Source: CAZIQY01 sp964541605
GTDB taxonomy: Bacteria > Desulfobacterota > Syntrophia > Syntrophales > UBA2185
Direction: 5' to 3'
Assembly (NCBI GenBank): GCA_964541605.1
Contig: CAZIQY010000008.1
Span: 1 to 58,251, forward strand
DNA: 58,251 nt
Below are positions 7,486 through 15,487 of the stretch, in pieces. Position 1 is the first letter of the stretch. Every line of letters begins with the position of its first letter. The translations under genes were made by a program, and so were the position numbers. Under the pieces are notes generated by a model that did not search any database, was not told the origin of the DNA, and saw only the letters and a program-made list of their open reading frames with translations.

Positions 7486-8307
7486 GTGGCGATGAACTGG
7501 TTTTTGGGAATTGATGCCGGGTCCACATACGTGAAGGCCGTTCTTATCGACGAAACGGGATTCGTGAAAGGACGGCGCGTCTCGGCAACGGGTTTCAACG
7601 CTGAAGATGTTGCGTCCCGGCTTGTCGAGGAAATCTGTGGTGAGGCATGCATTGCTTCGTGCGACATTTGTGGCATTGTTGCAACGGGTTACGGAAGACG
7701 CAGGATCGGCGATGCGGGGAATAATGTAACAGAAATAAAGGCTCATGCGATGGGAGCGCTTCGCAACGGCGATGCAGAAAATGGGCGGATACGCACGATC
7801 ATTGATGTGGGGGGACAGGATTTGAAGGTCATTATTCTCGGCGATGCAGGTGAAATCGAATCTTTTGTGATGAATGACAAGTGCGCAGCCGGCACAGGAA
7901 GATTTCTCGAACATATGGCGCGCATACTCGATCTTTCCCTTTCCGGCATGGGCAAACTTGCGCTCACGTCGACCTCTCCGTGCGAAATAAACAGCACTTG
8001 CGTCGTTTTCGCGGAATCTGAAGTGATTTCACTGTGTGCGAGCGGGAAAAACCTTGCTGACATTGTGTCAGGCATCCACTATTCGCTGGCCAGGCGCATT
8101 GCCCGGATGGCGCGCAATGCATCCTTTAAATCAGGCGTACTGCTGACAGGTGGCGGCGCCCTGAATCCGGGTCTTGTGAAAACCCTTGAAGACGAGTTGA
8201 TGACCGATGTCCACGTTCCCCCGTATCCTCAGTTCAATGGTGCTCTCGGTGCCGCGTTTGCCGCTCTCGAAGCCGGACAGAAAACACCGTTAACAGGGAT
8301 GTCTTGA
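7486..8307 (+). CDS. HgdC-type ATPase activator (BadF/BadG/BcrA/BcrD family)
   Basis: This 273-residue protein is an ASKHA-fold ATPase that binds one 4Fe-4S cluster at a dimer interface and pushes electrons uphill into its partner. It has GIDAGSTYVKAV (phosphate 1), the family helix VNDKCAAGTGRFLE-like segment (here MNDKCAAGTGRFLE) and STCVVFAESEV, which provide the two cluster cysteines, and the nucleotide loop LTGGGALNPGL. The start is GTG 7486 or ATG 7492; AAAGGG lies a suitable distance upstream of the GTG. It follows the HgdB-type gene directly and has no second dehydratase subunit beside it, the arrangement of double-cubane protein/reductase pairs rather than true dehydratases. It ends ten bases from the convergent exbD. 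Confidence 0.88.
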   Translation: MAMNWFLGIDAGSTYVKAVLIDETGFVKGRRVSATGFNAEDVASRLVEEICGEACIASCDICGIVATGYGRRRIGDAGNNVTEIKAHAMGALRNGDAENGRIRTIIDVGGQDLKVIILGDAGEIESFVMNDKCAAGTGRFLEHMARILDLSLSGMGKLALTSTSPCEINSTCVVFAESEVISLCASGKNLADIVSGIHYSLARRIARMARNASFKSGVLLTGGGALNPGLVKTLEDELMTDVHVPPYPQFNGALGAAFAALEAGQKTPLTGMS

Positions 8308-8316
8308 TCGTTCATC

Positions 8317-8700
8317 TCATCTTCTCTCGGTCTGAATGGCCACTTTTTTAAATCCCCGGCAGTTCAGAAGATCGAGAACATTTATGAAAATCTGAAGCCG
8401 GATGTGACAATCTGGCCGCACAATCAGGGGCGTCTCCCTATCGAGTTCCTTGATTGCGATGCTCAGTTCGTCCAAGGTAATCTTAGCCGTATTGAGATAG
8501 ATATCGCCGTTCTGATCTATGGATATGATTTGCCTCTTCATGACCTCGGCCTGGGCGTGGGACGCCTTAGGCAAGGCTACGGAAATCATTCCCGTAGCCA
8601 TAAAGGTCGATGTCGTCAGAACGATAGTCAAAAGGACGAGCATTACATCGACGAGAGGGATGACATTGATATAGTTGAATTCCTTATCTTCCATTTTCAC
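8317..8700 (-). CDS. exbD: ExbD-type biopolymer transporter
   Basis: The 127-residue product has a short cytoplasmic start, one transmembrane helix carrying the proton-relay aspartate (D18 in NVIPLVDVML), and a periplasmic domain with VRPDCHIRL and the usual C-terminal region. With ExbB it forms the proton channel that energises TonB. Its start overlaps the end of exbB by 17 bases, so the two are translationally coupled. It is the last gene of the tonB-exbB-exbD unit behind cobalamin riboswitch 3, so this energiser appears dedicated to corrinoid receptors. Confidence 0.9.
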   Translation of the reverse strand: MKMEDKEFNYINVIPLVDVMLVLLTIVLTTSTFMATGMISVALPKASHAQAEVMKRQIISIDQNGDIYLNTAKITLDELSIAIKELDRETPLIVRPDCHIRLQIFINVLDLLNCRGFKKVAIQTERR

Positions 8701-9109
8701 TCTCCCAGCGAAGAAGAATTCCCTTCACTTTCCGAAGCAGCAGGTTGTAACAAACGATGCACGGAATGGCGACCAGAAGCCCCACTGCTGTTGCCTTTAG
8801 CGCCATGGACAAGCCGATCATAATTTTACCCGTATCGAGGAAACCATCCGTTCCCATCGTGTAAAAAGTGAGCATGATGCCCAGCACGGTGCCCAGCAAT
8901 CCGATGTAGGGTGCATTGCTGCCGATGGTGGCGATGAGATGAAGACCCCTTGTCAATTCGAATTCAAGAGCGCGTTTATCCGGAAACTGTTCTGTCCTGA
9001 TTTTTTTATAAGTCAGATGCCTTTCAATCACAATGGATATCGCGACGATGCTCATCACAACGAGCAAGCCGACGACACCGTAATCAACGATTAAACCCAG
9101 ATATCCCAT
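8684..9109 (-). CDS. exbB: ExbB/MotA-TolQ-type proton channel protein
   Basis: This short ExbB (141 residues) has an N-terminal transmembrane helix, a cytoplasmic loop (about residues 30-60) and two helices containing the typical GSNAPYIGLLGTVLGIM and ALKATAVGLLVAIP segments. Short ExbB forms of this size are common with gene-clustered TonB systems. It lies 26 bases behind tonB and overlaps exbD. Function with ExbD and TonB at the inner membrane follows from family knowledge; the corrinoid-specific role follows from the riboswitch. Confidence 0.9.
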   Translation of the reverse strand: MGYLGLIVDYGVVGLLVVMSIVAISIVIERHLTYKKIRTEQFPDKRALEFELTRGLHLIATIGSNAPYIGLLGTVLGIMLTFYTMGTDGFLDTGKIMIGLSMALKATAVGLLVAIPCIVCYNLLLRKVKGILLRWESENGR

Positions 9110-9135
9110 GACTTATTTCATCCTTGAATCTATTT

Positions 9136-9834
9136 TCATTCCGACTCCAATCTGAAACGAACGGAAAGAATTACCCTGGAGGCGACTTTTTCTCCATTTC
9201 GGTTCGCCGGTGTGAAAGTGGATTTTCTCACCGCCTCGACAGCCGCTTCTGTAAAGCCATATCCGGCAGGTTCGAGGACGGTAACATTCAGGAGCCTTCC
9301 CGTGTGATCGATGTACAATCTCAATACAACTCTTCCCTCGCGTTCCATTCTTCGAGCAAGATGAGGATAAACCGGCAATTCCCGATGAATGAATCTCGGG
9401 GCATCAATATTCCCGAATCTCGTATCTGTGGTGTCGCCCGCTATTCGTTTTCCTATGGCTGCGGCAGAGCCGCTCGTCCCAACCGGTTGCTCTGCCGTTC
9501 TCAATCCGGAGCCACTTGAAGCGACCGGCGCCGGTGTCATCCTTTGCACGGGAATCGGGACAACCGGACTCTGATCGACAGGGATTGCCGTTTTTTTTTC
9601 GACCGGCGCATTCGTTATGCGGCGTAAATCCGGAGACAAGACTTTCTGCCGACGCACGTCAACCTTTTCCGGCTGAGGCGCAGCCACGATCCCTTCTTGT
9701 TGCACGAAACTGAGGTAAAAGGTTTTTACGGGTATCGGCTTCACTGCCGGAAGGAGCAACAATAACGATAGAAACCACATGTGAATCACCAGCGATGCAA
9801 GAACACCAACCCGTTGGTTACTGTTATAAGACAC
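9136..9834 (-). CDS. tonB: TonB energy-transducing protein
   Basis: The 232-residue product has an N-terminal anchor helix (about residues 10-32), a proline- and valine-rich periplasmic spacer (about 50-120), and a C-terminal TonB domain (about 150-228) with YPHLARRMEREGRVVLRLYI and the YGFTEAAVEAVRKSTFTPA segment. It would span the periplasm and pull on the TonB boxes of the two corrinoid receptors in this window. The gene begins 24 bases behind the terminator-like hairpin that forms the expression platform of riboswitch 3. Confidence 0.92.
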   Translation of the reverse strand: MSYNSNQRVGVLASLVIHMWFLSLLLLLPAVKPIPVKTFYLSFVQQEGIVAAPQPEKVDVRRQKVLSPDLRRITNAPVEKKTAIPVDQSPVVPIPVQRMTPAPVASSGSGLRTAEQPVGTSGSAAAIGKRIAGDTTDTRFGNIDAPRFIHRELPVYPHLARRMEREGRVVLRLYIDHTGRLLNVTVLEPAGYGFTEAAVEAVRKSTFTPANRNGEKVASRVILSVRFRLESE

Positions 9835-9857
9835 GGCCTCTACCTCCCTTCACAAAG

Positions 9858-9890
9858 TAAAAATCCCCGGCCACATTGATGACCGGGGAC
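9858..9890 (-). terminator. Terminator hairpin, expression platform of riboswitch 3
   Basis: On the minus strand TCCCCGG pairs with CCGGGGA across a 12-base loop and is followed by TTTTT. It stands between the riboswitch 3 aptamer and tonB, so ligand binding probably causes premature transcription termination. Confidence 0.75.
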
Positions 9891-9959
9891 TAACCGTTTT
9901 TATAATCCCTGAAATATTCTCCCTCTTCGCCTTCTTTTCCATCGAAGATAACACGAAGA

Positions 9960-10187
9960 CATCCCTGGCAGGTCTCCTGGCTTGCAGGTCATCCTACTAC
10001 CCATACCTTCCCATCAAGAAACGACAGTGGTTTTTCACGCAGAACCTCTCATCCAGATCATAATACGGAAAAACTGGCGAAAAGGTTCCAAGTCAATCTG
10101 GGGTTCGTCGCTGCTCACAGTGGCGGATCCGCTCCCGATTCACACGGGATTCCCTATTCTACCCCCTCTTGTGGGTCACCAACAGTG
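9960..10187 (-). ncRNA. Cobalamin riboswitch 3 (tonB-exbBD leader)
   Basis: Read on the minus strand the element ends in the B12 box GCAAGCCAGGAGACCTGCC, preceded by GATGGGAAGGTATGGGTAGTAGG, and contains GCCACTGTGAGCAG further upstream. The central region is longer than in the other copies. An intrinsic terminator-like hairpin (9858-9890) follows before tonB, so this copy probably acts on transcription while the others look translational. Confidence 0.82.
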
Positions 10188-10222
10188 ATATGAAAGAACT
10201 TTTTCAATTTTAACAATGCGTT

Positions 10223-10250
10223 TTCATACACAAAAACTCAAGACCGTCAA
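10223..10250 (-). promoter_or_regulatory. Promoter for riboswitch 3 and tonB-exbBD
   Basis: On the minus strand TTGACG (10250-10245) and TATGAA (10228-10223) are 16 bases apart, placed just upstream of the riboswitch. This would let the energiser genes be transcribed apart from the cob genes upstream. Confidence 0.45.
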
Positions 10251-10286
10251 TAATTTCCCTTAAAAAACACGACGCATCGGGCAGGA

Positions 10287-11375
10287 TTATTGACATTCCG
10301 TTATCACCTCTCTCAATTTATCGATAAAAACCAGATTTTCTTCATGCTTTCTGACAGCGATACGGAAGAGAAAATTCCCCATTCCTTGAAAATTGCTGCA
10401 ATCCCGGATCAAAATATTTTCGTGAAGCAGTCGTTCCCTTAAAACCGTTGCTGATAAATCCCTCCGGGGATCAATCCGGATCGACAGATAATTGGCGACG
10501 CCCGGGAAAGCTTTCAACCCGGGAATACCGTTTATCGCACTGCGCAAAAAGACTCTTTCGGTTTCCACGTATCGTCGTGTTTCCTGGATGAAGGCGCTGT
10601 CGGAAAGAGCCTCACAGGCGCAGACCTGGGCCAGGGCATTGATCGTCCAGGGCGGCTTATCCCTCTTCAACCTCTCGATAACGGCGGACCCTGCGATGAC
10701 ATATCCCACGCGAAGACCGGGGATGCCGAAAAATTTCGTCATGGATCTCAAGATGATCACGTTGGAAAATTCCGCAACTGCAACCTTGAGAGATGCTTCC
10801 TCCACAAAGTCGATAAAAGCTTCATCGATGATTACGATGGTTCCCAATCGTTCGGCGCGGGCTATCAGGTGAAGGAGGTTTTCTTGGGGAGTCAGAACGC
10901 CGGTGGGATTCGCGGGATTGCAAAAGTAAAGAATATCGAAACCTTCCGCCAGCCGTGCATACAGATTATCCATGTCTACGACAAAATCGTGTTCCTCGCT
11001 TGCCTGAAAACACATTGCCTGGGAACCAACCAGGCGGAGGCCCTTTTCATATTCGCTGAAGGCCGGCGTCACAACCAGAGCCCGTTTTGGTTTGAGGACG
11101 ACAGGAAGCCAGTAAATGAACTCCGTGGAACCATTTCCGGCAATGAAACAATTGCGGTGCATTCCATGATAGACGGCCAGTTGCGTAATGAGATCGTAAG
11201 CTTCTGTGTCGGGATAATGCAGGACATCGTCAAAAGACCTTATCATTGCATCTTTTGTTCCTTGAGGATAACCCAATGGATTGATATTGGCGCTGAAGTC
11301 GATGAGACGATGAGCGTCAATTCGATAAGCTCTCGATATCTCTCTGACGTTTCCACCATGGTCATATGCGTTCAT
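10287..11375 (-). CDS. cobD: Threonine-phosphate decarboxylase / CobD-type aminotransferase
   Basis: The 362-residue PLP enzyme would decarboxylate L-threonine phosphate to (R)-1-amino-2-propanol phosphate, the linker that joins the corrin ring to the nucleotide loop. The class I/II aminotransferase fold is clear: substrate loop DFSANINPLGYP, NPANPTG (N156), IIDEAF (D184) and the Schiff-base lysine K214 in RSMTKFFGIPGLRVGY. Start 11375 is preferred because its ATG overlaps the cbiB stop as ATGA; an upstream in-frame ATG at 11405 lies inside cbiB. It directly follows cbiB, whose enzyme attaches the product to cobyrate. It is the last cob gene before riboswitch 3. Confidence 0.92.
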   Translation of the reverse strand: MNAYDHGGNVREISRAYRIDAHRLIDFSANINPLGYPQGTKDAMIRSFDDVLHYPDTEAYDLITQLAVYHGMHRNCFIAGNGSTEFIYWLPVVLKPKRALVVTPAFSEYEKGLRLVGSQAMCFQASEEHDFVVDMDNLYARLAEGFDILYFCNPANPTGVLTPQENLLHLIARAERLGTIVIIDEAFIDFVEEASLKVAVAEFSNVIILRSMTKFFGIPGLRVGYVIAGSAVIERLKRDKPPWTINALAQVCACEALSDSAFIQETRRYVETERVFLRSAINGIPGLKAFPGVANYLSIRIDPRRDLSATVLRERLLHENILIRDCSNFQGMGNFLFRIAVRKHEENLVFIDKLREVITECQ

Positions 11376-12343
11376 CACACCACGCACCCCATCATGATCA
11401 TACAAAAAATAAACATTAAGCCTGAGGAAGAAAACATGATTGCCCAGGCCATTTTTACATCCCCGTCATCTATTGATTTTATCCCGTCGCCAATAGCCGG
11501 TTTTTCCATCATTCTGCCAAAATAGCTCATCGGACCCGCAAGCTGCACGCCCAGGGCGCCGGCAACGGCAGCCTCCGGCACGCCGCTGTTCGGACTCGGG
11601 TGATTGCGGGAATCTCTTCTCATGATGCGCCAGGCGTTTCTGCCGTTCAATCCCAAGAAAAAAGAGACAATCACGACGATGAAACCCGTCATTCTGGCCG
11701 GAATCCAGTTCAATATATCGTCCATCCGTGCCGAAAAATATCCGATATCCCGATAATGGTCGTTTTTATAACCGACCATGGAATCCAGCGTATTGACGGC
11801 TTTATAGGTCATGGCGAGGGGAACTCCTCCGAGGAGCAGATAAAACATCGGAGCGACGATACCGTCTGACAGGTTTTCCGAAACCGTTTCGACGACAGCC
11901 CGCAATATCCCCTTTTTATCGAGATTTTCAGTATCCCTGCCCACAATCATGGAAAGCGCCTTCCTGGCATCGTCAAGGCGGCCGGCATTCAAGCGATCGA
12001 TGACGATCTTGCTCTCTTGAAACAGCGACCTTACAGCCAATGTCTGTGAGGCAAGCATAACCGTTACGACACAGCCCAATATCCAATGAATTTCACAGGA
12101 CGCCGTCAGGATGCCCCAGGTTGCAAAATAAGTCGTCAAAATCACTGCAACCCAGAGGATAATGCCGCCTGTTTTGAAACAACCAGGCGAAAAATAGACC
12201 CGGATCGCCCTTTCCATACGATTTATCCCCCTCCCGATGATAATCACGGGATGGGGAAACCAGCGGGGATCGCCGACGATGAGGTCCAGCGCACAAGCGC
12301 TGAAAAACATCACCGGGGTTATGATGCCGTCATTCATAAACAT
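11375..12343 (-). CDS. cbiB: Adenosylcobinamide-phosphate synthase CbiB
   Basis: The 322-residue membrane protein attaches the aminopropanol (phosphate) linker to adenosylcobyrate. It has several transmembrane helices and family motifs: ALDLIVGDPRWFPHPV near the N-terminus, ENLSDGIVAPMFY, the MTYKAVNTLDSMVGYKN segment and SPNSGVPEAAVAGALGVQL. Length and motif order match CbiB/CobD(P. denitrificans). It overlaps cobD by four bases. It is separated from cobB upstream by 141 bases carrying a strong hairpin, so its level might be set separately. Confidence 0.93.
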   Translation of the reverse strand: MFMNDGIITPVMFFSACALDLIVGDPRWFPHPVIIIGRGINRMERAIRVYFSPGCFKTGGIILWVAVILTTYFATWGILTASCEIHWILGCVVTVMLASQTLAVRSLFQESKIVIDRLNAGRLDDARKALSMIVGRDTENLDKKGILRAVVETVSENLSDGIVAPMFYLLLGGVPLAMTYKAVNTLDSMVGYKNDHYRDIGYFSARMDDILNWIPARMTGFIVVIVSFFLGLNGRNAWRIMRRDSRNHPSPNSGVPEAAVAGALGVQLAGPMSYFGRMMEKPAIGDGIKSIDDGDVKMAWAIMFSSSGLMFIFCMIMMGCVV

Positions 12344-12424
12344 CGCCCATGACTGATATCAACAAGTTCTCCTCATCCAACAAATCAATCATAACACTAC
12401 GGGACAATAAACAGATCATGAATG

Positions 12425-12478
12425 CCCCCCCCCTTGTCCTGATCCATACGGATAGCCCACCACAGCGGACAAGGGGGG
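12425..12478 (-). other. Strong hairpin and C9 tract between cobB and cbiB
   Basis: A perfect 12-base inverted repeat pairs CCCCCCTTGTCC (12428-12439) with GGACAAGGGGGG (12467-12478). A run of nine C starts at 12425. It lies directly behind the cobB stop in transcript order. No T-run follows, so it could be a processing or attenuation site rather than a full terminator. Confidence 0.55.
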
Positions 12479-12484
12479 AGCCCT

Positions 12485-13861
12485 TCAGGAGATTTTATTT
12501 ATAAAATATCGTAATGCCTCCGGGCGGGAAGCAAGATGGAGATGAACATAGCTTGCCAATATATTGCCTCTGTGAATGCCTTCCTGTATCGTATCGGCGG
12601 ATCGGCGTCTTTTCAATGTGTAAACGGTCGTCCACTCTGTATTTTCTGTCGGATCGGCGGTCAATTCCGAGTAGTGGAATTCATGGCCCCTCAGGGTTGC
12701 CCCCCTGATGCCCCAGAGAGAATCAGCATTCAGCGTCACATCGACATATGCCAGGGATTTCAGCCGGTCAAGCATCCGGGTTGACGCCGGAATCATACCG
12801 ACCATGGGGTATTTATTTCCGTCTTTCGTTTCCAGAACCCGACTAAGGTACATCAAACCGCCGCATTCACCGTAAACAGGCCGGCCGGAAGATGAAAATT
12901 TCCGGATGTCCGAACGCATTTCCTCGTTGGCGGCAAGGGACTCTGCATGTTCTTCCGGGTATCCTCCGCCGATATAGAGGGCATCAATTCCCTCCGGAAG
13001 GCGGATATCTGAAATCGGTGAAAAGAACTTCAGCATGCACCCCAACATTTCCAATTCATCAAAAAAGTCCCTGTAATAGAAATGAAAGGCCGCATCATGG
13101 GCAACTCCTATGGAGATGCGTTTGGATTGCTTCGGGGGAAGCGAGATAACGGATTTTACCCCAAGAAACGGTGCATTTCGGGCTGTTGCAACGACCGCAT
13201 CAACCGATGCATGGTTTTCAAAAGAGTCCGCAAGTTCATCGAGAACAGACCGGGAGAGGTTGACTGTATCGGCCGTTACCAGACCGAGATGCCGGCTGGG
13301 AAGATGGGGAAACCCATCCATCGGAATGGCCCCCGCAAGGGGGGGCAGTGACGCCGCAGTGAGCGACTCAGAGAGCCACAGTGCATGGCCCTCGGAACCG
13401 CAACGATTGGCTATTACCCCGGCAATCTTCAAGCCCGGCTCGAAATCGGTATAGCCTTTCACGACGGCGGCAATGCTTCGGGCAATGCCATAGACATCCG
13501 CGACCAGAAGCACAGGGGCATCGAGCCAGCGTGCGATTTCCGCTGTGCTCCCCTCTGAGTTGTCGGGATCGGCGCCGTCAAAAAGGCCCATAACTCCTTC
13601 GATAACGGAGATATCGGCCCTTTCAGAGACGCGGGCAAAAAGCCTGCAAACGTAGTCCCTGCCCGACATCCAGCCATCGAGATTATAGCAGGGCATCCCC
13701 GAAGCCATAGCCAGATAGGAGGGATCGAGAAAATCCGGCCCCACCTTGAAGGTCTGCACCCTGTAGCCGCGCTTTCTCAATGCAGCCACGACGGCAAGGG
13801 TGACGGACGTTTTTCCCACACCGCTGTGTGTACCTGCTATGACGATCCGTGGACAATTCAT
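12485..13861 (-). CDS. cobB: Cobyrinate a,c-diamide synthase
   Basis: This 458-residue glutamine-dependent ligase (CobB/CbiA) amidates the a and c side chains of the corrin ring. The N-terminal dethiobiotin-synthetase-like domain has the P-loop GTHSGVGKTS (10-19), VGPDFLDP and VIEGVMGLFDG. The C-terminal class I glutaminase-type domain has IGGGYPEEHAE and the nucleophile cysteine in YGECGGLMYL, plus a C-terminal GHEFHYSE. In a salvage operon with no early ring-building genes in view, it could repair under-amidated corrinoids or be the visible part of a dispersed pathway. It lies 45 bases behind cobQ. Confidence 0.93.
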   Translation of the reverse strand: MNCPRIVIAGTHSGVGKTSVTLAVVAALRKRGYRVQTFKVGPDFLDPSYLAMASGMPCYNLDGWMSGRDYVCRLFARVSERADISVIEGVMGLFDGADPDNSEGSTAEIARWLDAPVLLVADVYGIARSIAAVVKGYTDFEPGLKIAGVIANRCGSEGHALWLSESLTAASLPPLAGAIPMDGFPHLPSRHLGLVTADTVNLSRSVLDELADSFENHASVDAVVATARNAPFLGVKSVISLPPKQSKRISIGVAHDAAFHFYYRDFFDELEMLGCMLKFFSPISDIRLPEGIDALYIGGGYPEEHAESLAANEEMRSDIRKFSSSGRPVYGECGGLMYLSRVLETKDGNKYPMVGMIPASTRMLDRLKSLAYVDVTLNADSLWGIRGATLRGHEFHYSELTADPTENTEWTTVYTLKRRRSADTIQEGIHRGNILASYVHLHLASRPEALRYFINKIS

Positions 13862-13906
13862 TATGAATACTCCAGTCCTTATATATTTCCTCGTTTCATG
13901 GCATTC

Positions 13907-15466
13907 TCATGAAACACGCATGTCATTCATGAAATCGTCAATACCTGTTATTTTAAGCAGTTTTTCCATATTCAAATACGCCCGGAAGTGGTCGGCCAAC
14001 AGATCATACTGACGATCCTTAAAGGTGGATGCATGGCCGGTGTCGCAATCGTTCTCATCGGTTCTGTAATTAGCGGAAACCGTTTTCAGAAAGGCATGCC
14101 TGAACCCGGGGGTATCAAACATGCCGTGGAAGTAGGTGCCCCAGATTCTTCCATCCGGACTTGCAGCACCATCAAAGCTATCCACGGATTCCCCGTTTTG
14201 CGACAGAACATGTATAACGGAAAGTACTTCGGGGCCGCGTTCCGTGACGCCCATGTGTATTTCGTAACCTTCCACGTATTCGCCGCTGTCTTCCCAGACA
14301 CCGGTGGAACGGGAGAGTATTTTCTCCCCGTGCAGAGTGGTTTCTATATCGAGAAAGCCGAGACATTGTGTGTCTCCCGGCGCACCTTCGATACCGTGGG
14401 GATCGCGGATCAGTTTTCCCAACACTTGGTAGCCTCCGCATATACCGACGAGGCGACCGCCTTGACGGACGAACTCCTCAAGGTTTGCTGCCCAGCCCGT
14501 TTGCCTGATCCATTCCATATCAAAGCGGCCGTTCTTCGTGCCGGGGATAAAAATCACATCGTATCCTTGCAGAGGCCGGGGTCGTGCGAGGTAGTGGAGA
14601 TTAATAAATGTGTCGCGCTCGAAAGGATTGAAGTCGGTAAAATTGGAGATGTGCGGCAGCCGGATTACCCCAATGTTAATTTTTCCCGGCAGAGGACCGG
14701 ACGGCGGATCGATCAGGGTATCGAGCGGCAGACCGTCTTCAGAGTCTATCTGAATGTTATGGAAGTAAGGGACGAGACCCAGGACGGGCAGGCCGGTTTT
14801 GCCTTCGATAAATTCAATGCCTGCTTTGAAAAGATCCGCATCGCCGCGGAAACGGTTGATGATGATGCCCGCCACCCTTTTTTTGTCTTCTTCCGGAATT
14901 ACATCCAGGGTTCCGATAATCTGGGCAAAGACGCCGCCCCGGTCTATATCGGCGACCAAGATCACCGGCGCGTCGGCGGCGTGCGCCATACGGAAATTCA
15001 CAAAATCACGGGAACGCAGATTGACCTCGGCGCAGGAGCCGGCGCCTTCCATGAAGATGAGCGAGTATGAGTCCCGGAGGCGCTCCATGCTGGCCAGCGC
15101 CTTCCCGAACAGCTCTTCCGTGTCGGAGAAGTATTCCCGCGCCTCTCTGTTCGCCATCGGTTTACCATGAAGGACGACCTGGGCGCCCGTATCCGTTGAA
15201 GGTTTGAGAAGCACCGGGTTCATATCCACGTGGGGAACAACGCGGGCCGCCTCCGCCTGGACGATCTGGGCCCGTCCCATTTCTCCGCCTTCGGGCGTGA
15301 CGTAGGAATTGTTGGACATATTCTGGGCTTTATACGGAGCAACGCTAATGCCGAGATCGTTGAAGATTCGGCAGAGGGCCGCGACAACGACGCTTTTCCC
15401 CACGTCGGAACCCGTTCCGAAAACGGCGACACATTTTGCTTTGCGGTGTTTCTCTGTCTTCTTCAT
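13907..15466 (-). CDS. cobQ: Cobyric acid synthase
   Basis: The 519-residue enzyme (CobQ/CbiP) uses glutamine and ATP to amidate the b, d, e and g side chains of adenosylcobyrinate a,c-diamide. Visible are the ATP-site GTGSDVGKS, the family segment KAQNMSNNSYVTPEGGEMGRAQ, VILVADIDRGGVFAQIIGT, and the glutaminase nucleophile cysteine in GICGGYQVLG with a C-terminal GTYFHGMFD histidine. Length is normal for the family. It follows the cbiR-like gene by 21 bases and precedes cobB by 45, in the receptor-led operon behind riboswitch 4. Confidence 0.94.
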   Translation of the reverse strand: MKKTEKHRKAKCVAVFGTGSDVGKSVVVAALCRIFNDLGISVAPYKAQNMSNNSYVTPEGGEMGRAQIVQAEAARVVPHVDMNPVLLKPSTDTGAQVVLHGKPMANREAREYFSDTEELFGKALASMERLRDSYSLIFMEGAGSCAEVNLRSRDFVNFRMAHAADAPVILVADIDRGGVFAQIIGTLDVIPEEDKKRVAGIIINRFRGDADLFKAGIEFIEGKTGLPVLGLVPYFHNIQIDSEDGLPLDTLIDPPSGPLPGKINIGVIRLPHISNFTDFNPFERDTFINLHYLARPRPLQGYDVIFIPGTKNGRFDMEWIRQTGWAANLEEFVRQGGRLVGICGGYQVLGKLIRDPHGIEGAPGDTQCLGFLDIETTLHGEKILSRSTGVWEDSGEYVEGYEIHMGVTERGPEVLSVIHVLSQNGESVDSFDGAASPDGRIWGTYFHGMFDTPGFRHAFLKTVSANYRTDENDCDTGHASTFKDRQYDLLADHFRAYLNMEKLLKITGIDDFMNDMRVS

Positions 15467-15487
15467 CTCAATTATTCAATCAGCAAA

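Noticed and set aside
6160..8307. True 2-hydroxyacyl-CoA dehydratase operon
   Set aside because: A dehydratase needs two different large subunits; only one is present, with the activator and corrinoid genes, so the double-cubane-type reading fits better.
13988..15070. Long plus-strand open frame (360 codons) opposite cobQ
   Set aside because: It is a shadow of cobQ, whose motifs are all present on the minus strand; the plus-strand translation has no family features.
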